Origin: OLB6 sp964525565
GTDB taxonomy: Bacteria; Bacteroidota; Ignavibacteria; Kapaibacteriales; Kapaibacteriaceae
Length of the DNA stretch: 62,032 nucleotides
Assembly: GCA_964525565.1 (NCBI GenBank)
Contig: CAZGHI010000014.1
Span: 1 to 62,032, forward strand
Direction of reading: 5' to 3'
Within the stretch, counting starts at the first letter, position 1; each line of letters starts with the position of its first letter. The translations under genes and the position numbers were made by a program. A model generated the notes under the pieces. It was not told the DNA's origin, did no database searches, and saw nothing but the letters and a program-made list of their open reading frames with translations. Below, one piece after another: positions 26,888-36,222 of this stretch.

Positions 26888-29770
26888 ATGCTTTACCGCG
26901 ATGAGTTTCGTGCTCGCCATACTGGTGCAACGCTCTCTTCTACCGATGCAATGCTGCGAACCATCGGTGCATCGAGTGTTGATGCGCTGCTTGATCAAAC
27001 GATTCCACCAACAATCCGGCTAACACGTCCGCTAAAACTACCCAAAGCTGCAACGGAAACCGAGATGTTGCGAGAAGCCGCGGAGCTTGCGGCCATGAAC
27101 ACCGTTGCACGGTCCTTTATTGGCATGGGGTATTACGGGACGATTACTCCGCCAACGATACAGCGTAACATACTGGAGAATCCAGGATGGTACACGCAGT
27201 ACACACCGTATCAGGCAGAAATAGCCCAGGGACGTTTGGAGTCCTTGTTGAACTTTCAGACAATGGTCATTGACCTTACCAGACTCGAGATTGCAAATGC
27301 ATCGCTGTTAGACGAAGCAACAGCCGCGGCAGAGGCAATGCACATGATGCATGCAGCGCTGCCGGCATCGAAGAAAGATGCACATGTCCTGCTGGTAAAC
27401 GAAAACGTATTCCCGCAAACATTAAACGTGTTGCGAACGCGAGCGCAGCCATTAGGAATTGAGGTTCGCGTTCAGCCGTGGACCGATTTTGAGTTTACCG
27501 ACGAAGTATTTGGATGTTACCTCCAGTACCCCGCGGGCGATGGAACAGTACATGACTACGAAGAGTTATGCAACAAGGCACATGCAGCCGGTTGTCTTGT
27601 TACCGTTGGAACAGATCTATTGGCACTCACTATGCTGGAGCCGCCTGGAGAGTTCGGAGCAGATATAGCGGTTGGTTCAGCACAGAGGTTTGGAGTGCCC
27701 ATGGGATTTGGTGGACCCCACGCTGCGTTTATCGCAACGCGCGAAGTCTTCAAGAGGCTGATGCCAGGACGTATCATTGGCGTGAGCGTTGATGCGCAGG
27801 GTAACGTAGCATATCGCATGGCACTGCAAACACGCGAGCAGCATATCCGCCGCGACAAAGCAACGAGCAACATTTGTACCGCCCAGGCCTTGCTTGCAAA
27901 CATTGCTGCCATGTATGCTGTATATCATGGACCGGACGGTTTGCGTGGCATTGCTGAAAGAGTGCACGCCTATACCGGTGCTCTTGCAAAGGGGCTAACG
28001 GAAATCGGATATACCGTTCTCAACCCCACGTGGTTCGACACACTATGCATTAAGGCGCAGGAAACCGTGGTGCGTCCTATTGCTGAAGCAGCGAACGTAA
28101 ACTTCCGATATTATAACGACGGTGAGCGAATCGGCATTTCACTGGACGAGACCGTAACAGAATCCGATCTGAGTTTGATATTAAACATCTTTACACAAGC
28201 TCACGGAAATGGCAAAGGCATTCCCAACGTGCACGCACTCATTGCCGGCACCACCGGAGGGGTACCAATGACCATGCACCGTCACAGCCCCTTCCTGCAA
28301 CATCCGGTATTCAACACTCACCACACCGAGCATGAGTTGTTGAGATACATGAAGCGGTTAGAGAACAAGGACCTGTCGCTTGTGCATAGTATGATTCCGC
28401 TGGGTTCCTGTACGATGAAGCTGAACGCTGCCGCCGAGATGATGCCAATTACATGGCCAGGGTTCAGCAGTTTACACCCATTTGCGCCGGCACATCAAAC
28501 GCGGGGGTATGCTGAGGTGTTCCGGCAGTTGGAAGCATGGCTGAACGAAATCACAGGATTCGACGCATGTTCATTGCAACCCAATGCGGGTGCACAAGGT
28601 GAATATGCAGGTTTGTTAACGATACGGCGTTTCCTGGACGCAACAGGCCAACACCGCAGAAATGTTGTCTTGATTCCTGCTTCTGCTCACGGAACGAATC
28701 CAGCGAGTGCTGTTATGGCCGGAATGAAAGTCGTGGTTGTTAAGAGCGATCGCAATGGCCATATCGACATGGATGACCTTACCGCGCAAGCCCAGAAGCA
28801 TTCGGAAGATTTGGCTGCACTAATGGTTACCTACCCGAGTACGCATGGAGTGTTTGAGGAAACCATTCGCAATATCTGCACCATTGTCCATGAACACGGT
28901 GGACGTGTTTATATGGACGGGGCCAACATGAATGCACAGGTGGGACTCACTAGTCCACGTGCTATCGGCGCCGACATCTGCCATCTGAACCTGCACAAAA
29001 CATTCTGTATTCCGCACGGCGGTGGCGGACCAGGAATGGGCCCTATATGCTGCACAGCCGAGCTTGCCCCTTATCTGCCGGGTATTGACCAAGCCATTCA
29101 AAAGGCCACACATCACAGTGCCACAACCAACTACCAAGTAAGTGCTGCACCATGGGGATCTGCATCTATTCTGCTAATATCATGGGCTTACATTCGCATG
29201 ATGGGGGCCGATGGGCTTACCGAAGCAACACGTCAGGCAATTCTTAATGCCAATTATGTTATGAGTCGCTTAAAGGATGCGTACAAAGTCTTGTACACCG
29301 GTGCTGAAGACAGATGCGCTCACGAATTCATCCTCGATATGCGTGAATTCAAACAACGCGGTGGCATTGAGGTAGAAGATATAGCAAAACGGCTGATGGA
29401 TTATGGTTTTCATGCTCCTACCGTAAGCTTTCCGGTTGCAGGTACACTCATGATTGAACCCACGGAAAGTGAAAGTTTGGCCGAACTTGACCGGTTCTGT
29501 GAGGCCATGCTGTCAATCCGGATGGAGTTAGAGGCCGTGTGCTCAGGAGTTGCCGATAAGACGGACAATGTTCTTAAGAATGCTCCACACACACAATTTG
29601 TTGTTACCGACGATCACTGGTCACACCCCTATAGCCGACACCAGGCAGCCTACCCCTTACCATGGGTACGCGACCGAAAATTCTGGCCTTCGGTAGGCCG
29701 GGTGGATAATGCCTACGGCGATAGAGTGCTTATCTGTAGCTGCCCGGCCGTAGAGGAGTACACGATGTAG
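26888..29770 (+). CDS. gcvP: Glycine dehydrogenase (decarboxylating), P protein
   Basis: Single-chain P protein of the glycine cleavage system (960 residues). It decarboxylates glycine with PLP and passes the aminomethyl group to lipoyl-H protein. The N-terminus (RHTGATLSSTDAMLRTIG) and GMGYYGTITPPTIQRNILENPGW region are typical; the C-terminal half carries the PLP lysine in LNLHKTFCIPHGGGGPG near residue 704. Length is normal for the fused alpha/beta form. No gcvT or gcvH is in the window. An intrinsic terminator follows at 29841. Confidence 0.96.
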   Translation: MLYRDEFRARHTGATLSSTDAMLRTIGASSVDALLDQTIPPTIRLTRPLKLPKAATETEMLREAAELAAMNTVARSFIGMGYYGTITPPTIQRNILENPGWYTQYTPYQAEIAQGRLESLLNFQTMVIDLTRLEIANASLLDEATAAAEAMHMMHAALPASKKDAHVLLVNENVFPQTLNVLRTRAQPLGIEVRVQPWTDFEFTDEVFGCYLQYPAGDGTVHDYEELCNKAHAAGCLVTVGTDLLALTMLEPPGEFGADIAVGSAQRFGVPMGFGGPHAAFIATREVFKRLMPGRIIGVSVDAQGNVAYRMALQTREQHIRRDKATSNICTAQALLANIAAMYAVYHGPDGLRGIAERVHAYTGALAKGLTEIGYTVLNPTWFDTLCIKAQETVVRPIAEAANVNFRYYNDGERIGISLDETVTESDLSLILNIFTQAHGNGKGIPNVHALIAGTTGGVPMTMHRHSPFLQHPVFNTHHTEHELLRYMKRLENKDLSLVHSMIPLGSCTMKLNAAAEMMPITWPGFSSLHPFAPAHQTRGYAEVFRQLEAWLNEITGFDACSLQPNAGAQGEYAGLLTIRRFLDATGQHRRNVVLIPASAHGTNPASAVMAGMKVVVVKSDRNGHIDMDDLTAQAQKHSEDLAALMVTYPSTHGVFEETIRNICTIVHEHGGRVYMDGANMNAQVGLTSPRAIGADICHLNLHKTFCIPHGGGGPGMGPICCTAELAPYLPGIDQAIQKATHHSATTNYQVSAAPWGSASILLISWAYIRMMGADGLTEATRQAILNANYVMSRLKDAYKVLYTGAEDRCAHEFILDMREFKQRGGIEVEDIAKRLMDYGFHAPTVSFPVAGTLMIEPTESESLAELDRFCEAMLSIRMELEAVCSGVADKTDNVLKNAPHTQFVVTDDHWSHPYSRHQAAYPLPWVRDRKFWPSVGRVDNAYGDRVLICSCPAVEEYTM

Positions 29771-29840
29771 CTACATAATTTTCCACACCAGTGTATATCG
29801 TGTGGAAAAGTGTGTTAACTCCCTCTCAGTTTTTGTTTAC

Positions 29841-29877
29841 AAAACAGGATAATGCAAATCATTATCCTGTTTTTTTA
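29841..29877 (+). terminator. Intrinsic terminator of gcvP
   Basis: A perfect 14-bp stem (29841-29854 with 29860-29873), loop CAAAT, followed by a T run to 29876. It starts 71 bp after the gcvP stop. The left arm begins with four A, so it could also act weakly on the other strand. Confidence 0.9.
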
Positions 29878-29960
29878 TATGCACTTAGCAAACTGGTACT
29901 AGAATTGATGTTATGTGTAGATTGATGCGGATTAAGTATTATTACGTAAGTTGTAATCAT

Positions 29961-31208
29961 ATGAAAAAAGTCTTTCCCTGCATTCTTCTCGGCTTGTTGG
30001 TGTACTGTAGCGGCACTGTTTCCGTGAGTGCACAGCCGGTTTGGTCGAGAGCAGCCGGGGTGAAGGCAGGTGTTGATTGCAGGTTAGAATCGAATAACTC
30101 CTTTAGCATCCTGTACAACAGCAAGGATGTTCTCTTTAGTGGACCCGGTGGGTACATGTGGTGGAGCATACGTCAGCATTTTTCGGACGGACTGGTTGCT
30201 TCTTGTGTGCATTCAAACCAAATGTTCGGGATGAGTGTGGACCCACATGGTTTAGTTTATCTGCACTCAGCATCCTCCGACGGAGGTTCTTGGGAGCGTA
30301 GATCAGTGTTCTCCCTGCCGGGTGATGAGTCAATTGTTGATATGGTTTCTTCAGAACGAAGGCTGATTGTGTTTACAACTGCCGGAACAATCTACCATTC
30401 CGATGATGGTGGAATTCGATGGACGCAGCGAACAATCCAACCCTCTCTGGGCACAATAACGGATGTTGCCTATGCGAGTGGGGTGTGGGTAGCTTGTGGA
30501 ACCAATGGCGTTGCATGGTGCACAGACTCGTCCACAGCCTGGTATCCCATGGCTGTCCCGGTACAAATTGGCGGCGCAATTACACTCGTAGAAGCGTTCA
30601 AGGGTACAATTTGGGCTGGAGGTCTGTTCGGAACAGCAAGAATGAATCTCCATAGTCATTCATGGGAACCTATGATTGATGGCTTGCCTGCCGTTCCTGC
30701 ATTGTTCCCGCGGCCCATTGAACTTCGGGAACTGGGAGGTAATCTGTTCGGCATCTTTCGTAGTAATACAGAAAACATGGTGTATCGTTGGGGCGGGGGT
30801 ATGTGGTTAGCGGTTGACCGTGGCGGCTCACCGCCGGGTGAGCATGTGCGACGATTTTCCATTGGATTGCAGGCAGAGAACTTGTTGGTGTATGCCAGCG
30901 GAACAGACATAAATTTTCAGGGCATTTATGTTGTTCGACATGGCCTCCCAACGAATGTACCCGAGACAATACAAGAACCTGTACTTTGGCCCGTACCGGC
31001 AACAGACGTACTCTACGTATCTACGGAAACCACATACCCAACGTATTTCACTATATGCGATGCAACCGGATCTATAGTATCGAAAGGCAGCCTAGAGGAT
31101 AGCCGCGTGATAAACGTTTCCGAACTCCCTTCAGGTTATTACCTNNNNNNNNNNCAGGTGATGAGACGCGATAACCTTGTAAGTGCACCATTTGTTATTC
31201 ATAAATAG
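29961..31208 (+). CDS. Exported BNR/YCF48-like propeller protein with T9SS sorting domain (contains 10-N gap)
   Basis: About 415 residues. ATG at 29961 starts a signal peptide (MKKVFPCILLGLLVYCSG ... VSAQ); an upstream in-frame start at 29913 would put extra residues before it. Asp-box-like repeats (HSDDGGIRWTQ near 150) and the many Trp/Gly-rich blades suggest a beta-propeller. The C-terminus (LWPVPATDVLYVST ... SELPSGYY, then VMRRDNLVSAPFVIHK) is a T9SS type A domain, interrupted by the gap. The frame resumes correctly after the N run. It is followed by a related gene at 31267. Function unknown. Confidence 0.78.
   Translation: MKKVFPCILLGLLVYCSGTVSVSAQPVWSRAAGVKAGVDCRLESNNSFSILYNSKDVLFSGPGGYMWWSIRQHFSDGLVASCVHSNQMFGMSVDPHGLVYLHSASSDGGSWERRSVFSLPGDESIVDMVSSERRLIVFTTAGTIYHSDDGGIRWTQRTIQPSLGTITDVAYASGVWVACGTNGVAWCTDSSTAWYPMAVPVQIGGAITLVEAFKGTIWAGGLFGTARMNLHSHSWEPMIDGLPAVPALFPRPIELRELGGNLFGIFRSNTENMVYRWGGGMWLAVDRGGSPPGEHVRRFSIGLQAENLLVYASGTDINFQGIYVVRHGLPTNVPETIQEPVLWPVPATDVLYVSTETTYPTYFTICDATGSIVSKGSLEDSRVINVSELPSGYYXXXXQVMRRDNLVSAPFVIHK
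31145..31154. other. Assembly gap (10 N) in the T9SS propeller gene
   Basis: Ten N bases near the end of the sorting domain. The frame is kept across it, consistent with a small true gap. Confidence 0.95.
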
Positions 31209-31266
31209 AGCATCGTTCGAAATCGCGTTGTAGTTTGGTACTATCATCCATAGCTGAACACTTCAC

Positions 31267-32493
31267 ATGCGCGTTGTTTCGTACCTGTTTGCTTTTTGCT
31301 GTACTGTTAGCCTATTCGCCCAGCGACCATGGATACCAATGGCAAACCCCGAGGTAGGCTCTAACCCTCGGTTAATAAACTCTTCGAACACCCTCTTTGC
31401 CTTTGATACCGGATTAGCAGCCAGTTATGACTTTGGTGCAACATGGATGCCCGTCAGCGATGTCAGCTCGGAGTGCAAGGCCCTTACCTCGTTTGTGAAT
31501 GGTTCTACAATTGGATTCTTCCAACCTGCGGTAGGTGGCGTGGTAAAGACGTTTTACACCGTAACCGGAACAAGATGGCTAGAATCGGAAACGCTGGACC
31601 TGAACCAAAAAACGGCTGTTGATGCTGCCCATTTCGACCAGACCTTGTTCATTGCAACAATCGAAGGATGGTTGTATGCATGGTCGCAAAAGGTTGATTC
31701 TTTTCAGATTGACAACCACCCTCAGGCTATAATCCGTGAAATTGCCGCAACACCTGTAGCTCTTGTTGTTCGCACTTCAGAAGGCCTGTTCCAACGAAAC
31801 CATACTACACGAGCTTGGGTACGATCAGACCCGCCTTCGCATCTAGATGTTGCAGAGGTAACTGTAGATATCACGGTACACGGATCGTCGCTCTTTGCTG
31901 CAACGGATATGGGTGTCTTCGAGTATGATTGGAATACCTCCGTATGGAAGGGGCTGGGGTATTGGCCTGCGGAAATAGCAATACCGCAAGTGGTAGCCAT
32001 TGCTGCCGACAACGCACGGCTTGTTGCAATGTGTACTACGGAACAGAATCGGCATCAACTGTATCGGTTAGATAATGCTGACACTGTGTGGACGGCAACG
32101 GCATACGAGATTCCGATGGATGCGCCTTCGATTGGCAACGACGCATTGGTTTTGGATGGGGGCTGGGCAATAACGTATCAATCATCGGCAGAAGAGCCAG
32201 ACTCTACCGGCCTTTATGCCTATAACCTGAACGATTTCACATCAGTTTCAGAATCGCTGAATCGGCCTGTTGTACAACAGTATCCTACAGGCCTTTTCAT
32301 TAACACTGGATGGCCAGGCATCTCCACTGGATATGTGATGTCGTTACAGGGTCGGCTGCTTACTACATTCACGGCAAACGAAGGCGAGCAATTCATTCCG
32401 CTTTCGATATCCGAATCCATTTCCCTTGTACTTCTCGTCGGCGAAAACGGTCAGGTTGAGCGCCGCGTGCTCTTGCGCTCATGGCCAAGGTAA
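31267..32493 (+). CDS. Exported propeller-like protein, paralogue of the preceding gene
   Basis: A 408-residue protein with signal peptide (MRVVSYLFAFCCTVSLFAQ) and Trp-rich repeats such as AASYDFGATWMPV and VFEYDWNTSVWKGL, similar in style to the product of 29961-31208. The C-terminal segment (GYVMSLQGRLLTTF ... LVGENGQVERRVLLR) looks like a divergent T9SS-type sorting domain. Its last 13 bases overlap the next gene, a DivIC/FtsB-like protein. I do not recognise a specific family beyond the propeller fold. Confidence 0.68.
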   Translation: MRVVSYLFAFCCTVSLFAQRPWIPMANPEVGSNPRLINSSNTLFAFDTGLAASYDFGATWMPVSDVSSECKALTSFVNGSTIGFFQPAVGGVVKTFYTVTGTRWLESETLDLNQKTAVDAAHFDQTLFIATIEGWLYAWSQKVDSFQIDNHPQAIIREIAATPVALVVRTSEGLFQRNHTTRAWVRSDPPSHLDVAEVTVDITVHGSSLFAATDMGVFEYDWNTSVWKGLGYWPAEIAIPQVVAIAADNARLVAMCTTEQNRHQLYRLDNADTVWTATAYEIPMDAPSIGNDALVLDGGWAITYQSSAEEPDSTGLYAYNLNDFTSVSESLNRPVVQQYPTGLFINTGWPGISTGYVMSLQGRLLTTFTANEGEQFIPLSISESISLVLLVGENGQVERRVLLRSWPR

Positions 32494-32801
32494 ATACCGC
32501 GCAGGTTCAGCGCGTGATGACGCGAAAGGTTCTCATCGTAACGTCCATAGCAATTGCCGTGATCCTGGCGTTTGTACTGTTCTCAAGTCATGGATTGGTG
32601 TCCCGTTGGTCGCTTTCCTCTGAGCACGCCGACCTGACTCAACAGATTGAACAATTACGTACCACCGAAGACTCGCTACGCAAGGCCTTGCAGATACTAA
32701 CAACCGACACCGCTGTAATCGAGAGAATCGCTCGGGAACGGTACGGGTATATCAAGCCCGGAGAAAAGGTGTATGTTATTGAGCAGGACTCCGTAAACTA
32801 G
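32481..32801 (+). CDS. Septum formation initiator (FtsB/DivIC-like) protein
   Basis: A 106-residue bitopic membrane protein of the cell divisome. A short cytoplasmic basic part is followed by one membrane helix at about 17-35 (VLIVTSIAIAVILAFVLF), then a coiled coil at about 46-75 (HADLTQQIEQLRTTEDSLRKAL) and the conserved DTAVIERIARERYGYIKPGEKVY, the hallmark of the FtsB/DivIC family. It would act with FtsL and FtsQ in septal wall synthesis. ATG at 32481 lies inside the end of the preceding gene (13-bp overlap). Confidence 0.88.
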   Translation: MAKVNTAQVQRVMTRKVLIVTSIAIAVILAFVLFSSHGLVSRWSLSSEHADLTQQIEQLRTTEDSLRKALQILTTDTAVIERIARERYGYIKPGEKVYVIEQDSVN

Positions 32802-32836
32802 GTTTGTACATTACAACGATTCATGTATTTCGTGAT

Positions 32837-33217
32837 ATGACTCTTTCACCCTTTATCGCACCCAATGCCCCATCGGCCATAGGTCCGTACTCGCATGGTG
32901 TTGTTGCCAGCGGCACATTTGTTTTTCTCAGTGGTCAGATTGCGTTACTTTCTGATGGAACTCTTGCATCGGGTACAATTACAGAACAAACGCGGCAAGT
33001 ATTTGCAAACATCAAGGTCATCCTGGAAGCAAAGGGACTTAGTCTTCAGCATGTGGTAAAGACTACAGTTTTTTTGACCGACATGAACAACTTCGGCGAG
33101 ATGAATACTGTGTATGCCGAAGAGTTCGCTGGACACAAACCTGCGAGGTCAGCAATTGAAGTATCGGCCCTGCCGAAGGGAGCGGCCATTGAGATTGAAG
33201 TAATAGCATGCGCTTAA
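32837..33217 (+). CDS. ridA: RidA family enamine/imine deaminase
   Basis: Cytosolic protein of 126 residues that hydrolyses reactive enamine/imine intermediates such as 2-aminoacrylate. The family motifs IAPNAPSAIGPYSHGV (near the N-terminus), FLSGQIAL, and the Arg-bearing KPARSAIEVSALPKGAAIEIEVIA at the end are present. ATG at 32837 gives the normal length; an in-frame TTG at 32804 is an unlikely start. Its end overlaps the DUF5683 gene by 10 bases. Confidence 0.93.
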   Translation: MTLSPFIAPNAPSAIGPYSHGVVASGTFVFLSGQIALLSDGTLASGTITEQTRQVFANIKVILEAKGLSLQHVVKTTVFLTDMNNFGEMNTVYAEEFAGHKPARSAIEVSALPKGAAIEIEVIACA

Positions 33218-33711
33218 CGTCTTTGTTCATTGCTGCTGCTCTGCTATTCTGCTCGGGACGTTATTGCACAGCCGAAACCGATCAAACAGCACCACCACTC
33301 ACAAAGAGTCCAACAACTGCTGTTGTGTACTCCCTGATGCTGCCAGGGTTGGGTCAGTATTATACCGAAGAGTACTGGAAAATTCCGCTCTTCACAGGAA
33401 CTTGTTTAACAACAGGTATCCTGTTCTTTTACTACAATAACGAATTCAACAGCACGAGCAACCTGTATGACCAGGCGGTTGAAACAGGTGCTCCATCCAA
33501 TGTTATTACAAGTTTACGTTCACAGAGAGAGGCCTATCGCGACAATCGAGATCTGAGCGGATTGATCTTCGTGCTATCGTATGCACTTGCTGCTGTTGAT
33601 GCATACGTGGGAGCACACTTGTTTGACTTTGATATCTCTGACGATTTGTCAATGTCCATTCGCCCGCACATTCAAAACACATCGGGCATTTCGGTAGTGC
33701 TGCGATGGTAA
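33208..33711 (+). CDS. DUF5683 family membrane protein
   Basis: A 167-residue protein with N-terminal signal peptide (cut near YCTAE) and then SLMLPGLGQYYTEEYWKIPLF, the typical DUF5683 motif, followed by membrane helices (GTCLTTGILFFYYNNEF, GLIFVLSYALAAVDAYVGAHLFDF). Function is unknown. It overlaps ridA upstream, and its stop lies within the first codons of the barrel gene when the latter is read from 33705. Confidence 0.8.
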   Translation: MRLTSLFIAAALLFCSGRYCTAETDQTAPPLTKSPTTAVVYSLMLPGLGQYYTEEYWKIPLFTGTCLTTGILFFYYNNEFNSTSNLYDQAVETGAPSNVITSLRSQREAYRDNRDLSGLIFVLSYALAAVDAYVGAHLFDFDISDDLSMSIRPHIQNTSGISVVLRW

Positions 33712-33719
33712 CTTTGCTT

Positions 33720-34535
33720 ATGCGCAAACTTTATGTGTTTATCGCGATGGCGGCTATCTGGAATACTGCCGTCACTGCCCAGCAATACACTGAAACGTTC
33801 GGTGCACGGGTGCAGGGTGGAGTGTTGTATTCACTCCATGCTGCACACTTTTCATCGAATGGCGACATCACAGACTGCGGACAACTGTCATCCGGTTCTG
33901 GCCTTAACCCGATAGTTCAGGCCATTTTCGAGTTTCCATTGTCGCCTTCTATAGCAATCGGAGCAGGAATTGGATATGCAGGCAGAAGTGGTGTTCTGTC
34001 CAGAACGAATACCTACCCAATCAGAGACGGTCAGACCGGCGCCGAAAGCACACTCACAACACAGATGGATGTAAACGCCACGTTGTCCTATCTGGAGCTT
34101 CAGCCTGACGTACGCATCAGTTTGCTCGGTAACAACAGCAAACGCACACTTGGTGTTGTCGTAGGACCGCGCATTGCATTGCCCCTTACCACTTCTTTCG
34201 CGCAAAGTGAGAGAGTTGTTTCGCCTGAGAACGCTGCATTCATTGCCGACGGAGTCCGCACACAAACGCGAAGCATCGCAACCGGTCCGCTAACAACACG
34301 AAGCTCCGTTCTGCTGGGTCTGTCGGTGGGTGCAGAAGGGTTACTCCCTGTTTCTGACAAAATCTCCATTGTGCCTTCTATCAGCGCTGATTACTTTCTA
34401 AATAGTGTGGTTGTAGATGCCACCTGGAAGGTGTTTGCAATACGTGCGGAAGTCGGAATCCGATACTCTTTTGGCAAGAGATCTACCGTTGATTCACCCC
34501 CCCCCCCCCTCCTCCATCGGAGACACCTGTTGTGA
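33720..34535 (+). CDS. Outer-membrane beta-barrel half of a barrel/double-OmpA protein (frame broken at C13)
   Basis: Exported protein with signal peptide (MRKLYVFIAMAAIWNTAVTAQ) and an outer-membrane barrel: alternating strands, FPLSPSIAIGAGIGYAGRSG, VVGPRIALPLTTSF and final EVGIRYSFGKR. ATG 33720 is preferred to 33705 because it starts the signal peptide. After the last strand the frame enters a run of 13 C and ends shortly after in LLHRRHLL. In the alternative frame the run continues as proline linker plus SETPVVTYAPVV and the OmpA part. So this is the N-terminal half of one gene split by a one-base change in the tract; C14 or C11 would restore it. Confidence 0.78.
   Translation: MRKLYVFIAMAAIWNTAVTAQQYTETFGARVQGGVLYSLHAAHFSSNGDITDCGQLSSGSGLNPIVQAIFEFPLSPSIAIGAGIGYAGRSGVLSRTNTYPIRDGQTGAESTLTTQMDVNATLSYLELQPDVRISLLGNNSKRTLGVVVGPRIALPLTTSFAQSERVVSPENAAFIADGVRTQTRSIATGPLTTRSSVLLGLSVGAEGLLPVSDKISIVPSISADYFLNSVVVDATWKVFAIRAEVGIRYSFGKRSTVDSPPPPLLHRRHLL
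34497..34509 (+). repeat. Homopolymer tract of 13 C at a frameshift site
   Basis: Thirteen consecutive C bases encode a proline linker between barrel and OmpA domains. The frame is open on both sides only if the length is 2 modulo 3 (11 or 14). It is either a sequencing error or a slipped-strand phase-variation tract. Confidence 0.85.
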
Positions 34536-35632
34536 CGTATGCACCGGTTGTACTCTCGATAACGAAACCACAGTTTAGCGGAGAAATTGTTACGGGCAGC
34601 CAGCTTCGCGCAACAACCCCAATAGTAAACGCTGTGTTTTTCGACACACTAGGTCACGAGATCCCCCTTACATACCGTCGGTCAGATGATGGATCTATCC
34701 CGCCGACAGACCCTGTTGAAGCACATAGCTGGGTTCTGGTACGGATTGCACGCGCTGTAAAAAACAACAGCAATGCAACCGTTGTTCTCGAGGGTGCCGG
34801 TGGTGCCGTAGGACAGGAAAATCGAGGTCGGCAACGTGCAGAAGCAGTACAATCGGCATTGATTGCTATGGGGGTTCCGGCAAACCGCATTACGGTTAAA
34901 TCATCCGACATGCCCCGCGTTCCTTCGAATGTTGACTTTGCCGGTGGACGCGAGGAAAATCATCGTGTTGACATACTCGTAAACAACGCACCGCTGCAAG
35001 AATGGGTGAGCAGCGAACGCTTTGCATTGTTGAGTGGTACACTCAATACCCAGGTTCGTAGGTCCGGTGGTGATCCGGCAAAAAGGGATAATGCGAGGAT
35101 TATAGCTAAGGTAACCGGTGCAGATAGTAGCACCGTAACTCTCAATGGATCTCAGGGCACGATTGCTGTTCCCATCCAACAATCATTAGACGTTGGAGCA
35201 GATACCGTTACCCTTACTCTGGTTGCGGAATCTGATGGTGTTGCAAGTGAATCTTCGCAGTTGATACAATTGAGCGCACTTCCACGACGAAGTGTTGAGC
35301 TTCAAACGAAAGATTTCGAGGCTGTTCTTCGGTTTGATTACAATAGTGCAGAACTTACCACCGATGTTAAGCAACTCTTATCACAACTCGTAGAAAAACT
35401 ACCTGCGGGCTCCGAAATCATCATCACTGGAAGTGCCGATGTGCTGGGCACCGTTGAACGCAACCGTCAGCTTAGCGATCAACGTGCTCGTAACACTGAA
35501 GCATACATAAAATCCATCGCAGCCGGTAAGGTTTCAACAACATCCAGTACCAGTAGTGCACGTTTCCCTGACACCAGTCCACAGGGTCGCTTCCTTAACA
35601 GAAGTATCAGGGTTCGGGCTATAGCGCCGTAA
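34532..35632 (+). CDS. OmpA-domain half of a barrel/double-OmpA outer-membrane protein
   Basis: The open frame reaches back to about 34508; a GTG at 34532 overlaps the preceding stop but is probably not a true start. It holds two OmpA-like peptidoglycan-binding domains. The first, at about 30-150, is divergent (VVLEGAGGAVGQENRGRQRAEA, then REENHRVDILV). An Ig-like spacer lies at about 155-265, and the second, at about 268-366, is typical (LRFDYNSAELTTDVKQLL, ITGSADVLGTVERNRQLSDQRA). The same plan (barrel, OmpA, spacer, OmpA) is seen in 59023-61197. Role: anchoring the outer membrane to the wall, by family inference. Confidence 0.8.
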   Translation: MTYAPVVLSITKPQFSGEIVTGSQLRATTPIVNAVFFDTLGHEIPLTYRRSDDGSIPPTDPVEAHSWVLVRIARAVKNNSNATVVLEGAGGAVGQENRGRQRAEAVQSALIAMGVPANRITVKSSDMPRVPSNVDFAGGREENHRVDILVNNAPLQEWVSSERFALLSGTLNTQVRRSGGDPAKRDNARIIAKVTGADSSTVTLNGSQGTIAVPIQQSLDVGADTVTLTLVAESDGVASESSQLIQLSALPRRSVELQTKDFEAVLRFDYNSAELTTDVKQLLSQLVEKLPAGSEIIITGSADVLGTVERNRQLSDQRARNTEAYIKSIAAGKVSTTSSTSSARFPDTSPQGRFLNRSIRVRAIAP

Positions 35633-36222
35633 CTAGAGACACATGGACTGCATTCTTGAGGCTTTGTTCACCGCTTCCCATTGAGCGTTCTTGGAGCAGC
35701 GGAACAAGTCCTGTGTGTGTTGTTACACTTCCACACGAGCATAACAGAAAGTCGCACCTGCTGCTCACGGCAGAACATTTCATCTGCAATCATCAACAAC
35801 CAGCCCAGTCTTGCACAACGAGCAACAAGAGTCTCCCTGCCAGGGCATATCCTGAAAATCAGGTCCGGTAAACCAACATGTTGGCCGCTGAAAAAAGTCA
35901 CTTCCAACCCGCCGACGCTGATAGCGGTTGCCTGCTATGCTGCACCGGCTTGCAAACACGTACAATGTTTCGAGAAGGAGTTAGACTACTGCACAAACCA
36001 TTCTCGCGCAACGTAGCGATGCACTACACCATAGAAGTTCTGTTGCGTTGGCAGCCACTCACAGTGATAGTCTTACGATATTACTGCAGCAGTTGTATTG
36101 GATAGAAGCCGACACCCAGGCCAGAAAGTGGGAATCGGCTCCGTACCGATAAGCTGAATTCGTGGCAGACTACTCTGTATCCGTCAACACTGTGGTGTGG
36201 CTCTTGCAGCCACACGAAGGGG
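35633..36222. other. Spacer of 590 bp without a supported gene
   Basis: Lies between two converging genes, so no promoter is needed here. Small open frames of up to 111 codons are Cys-rich and have no domain, signal peptide or start signal. No tRNA, terminator or repeat array was recognised. ACGTAGCGATGCACT at about 36010-36024 recurs with one mismatch in the spacer at 15080-15500. Confidence 0.5.
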
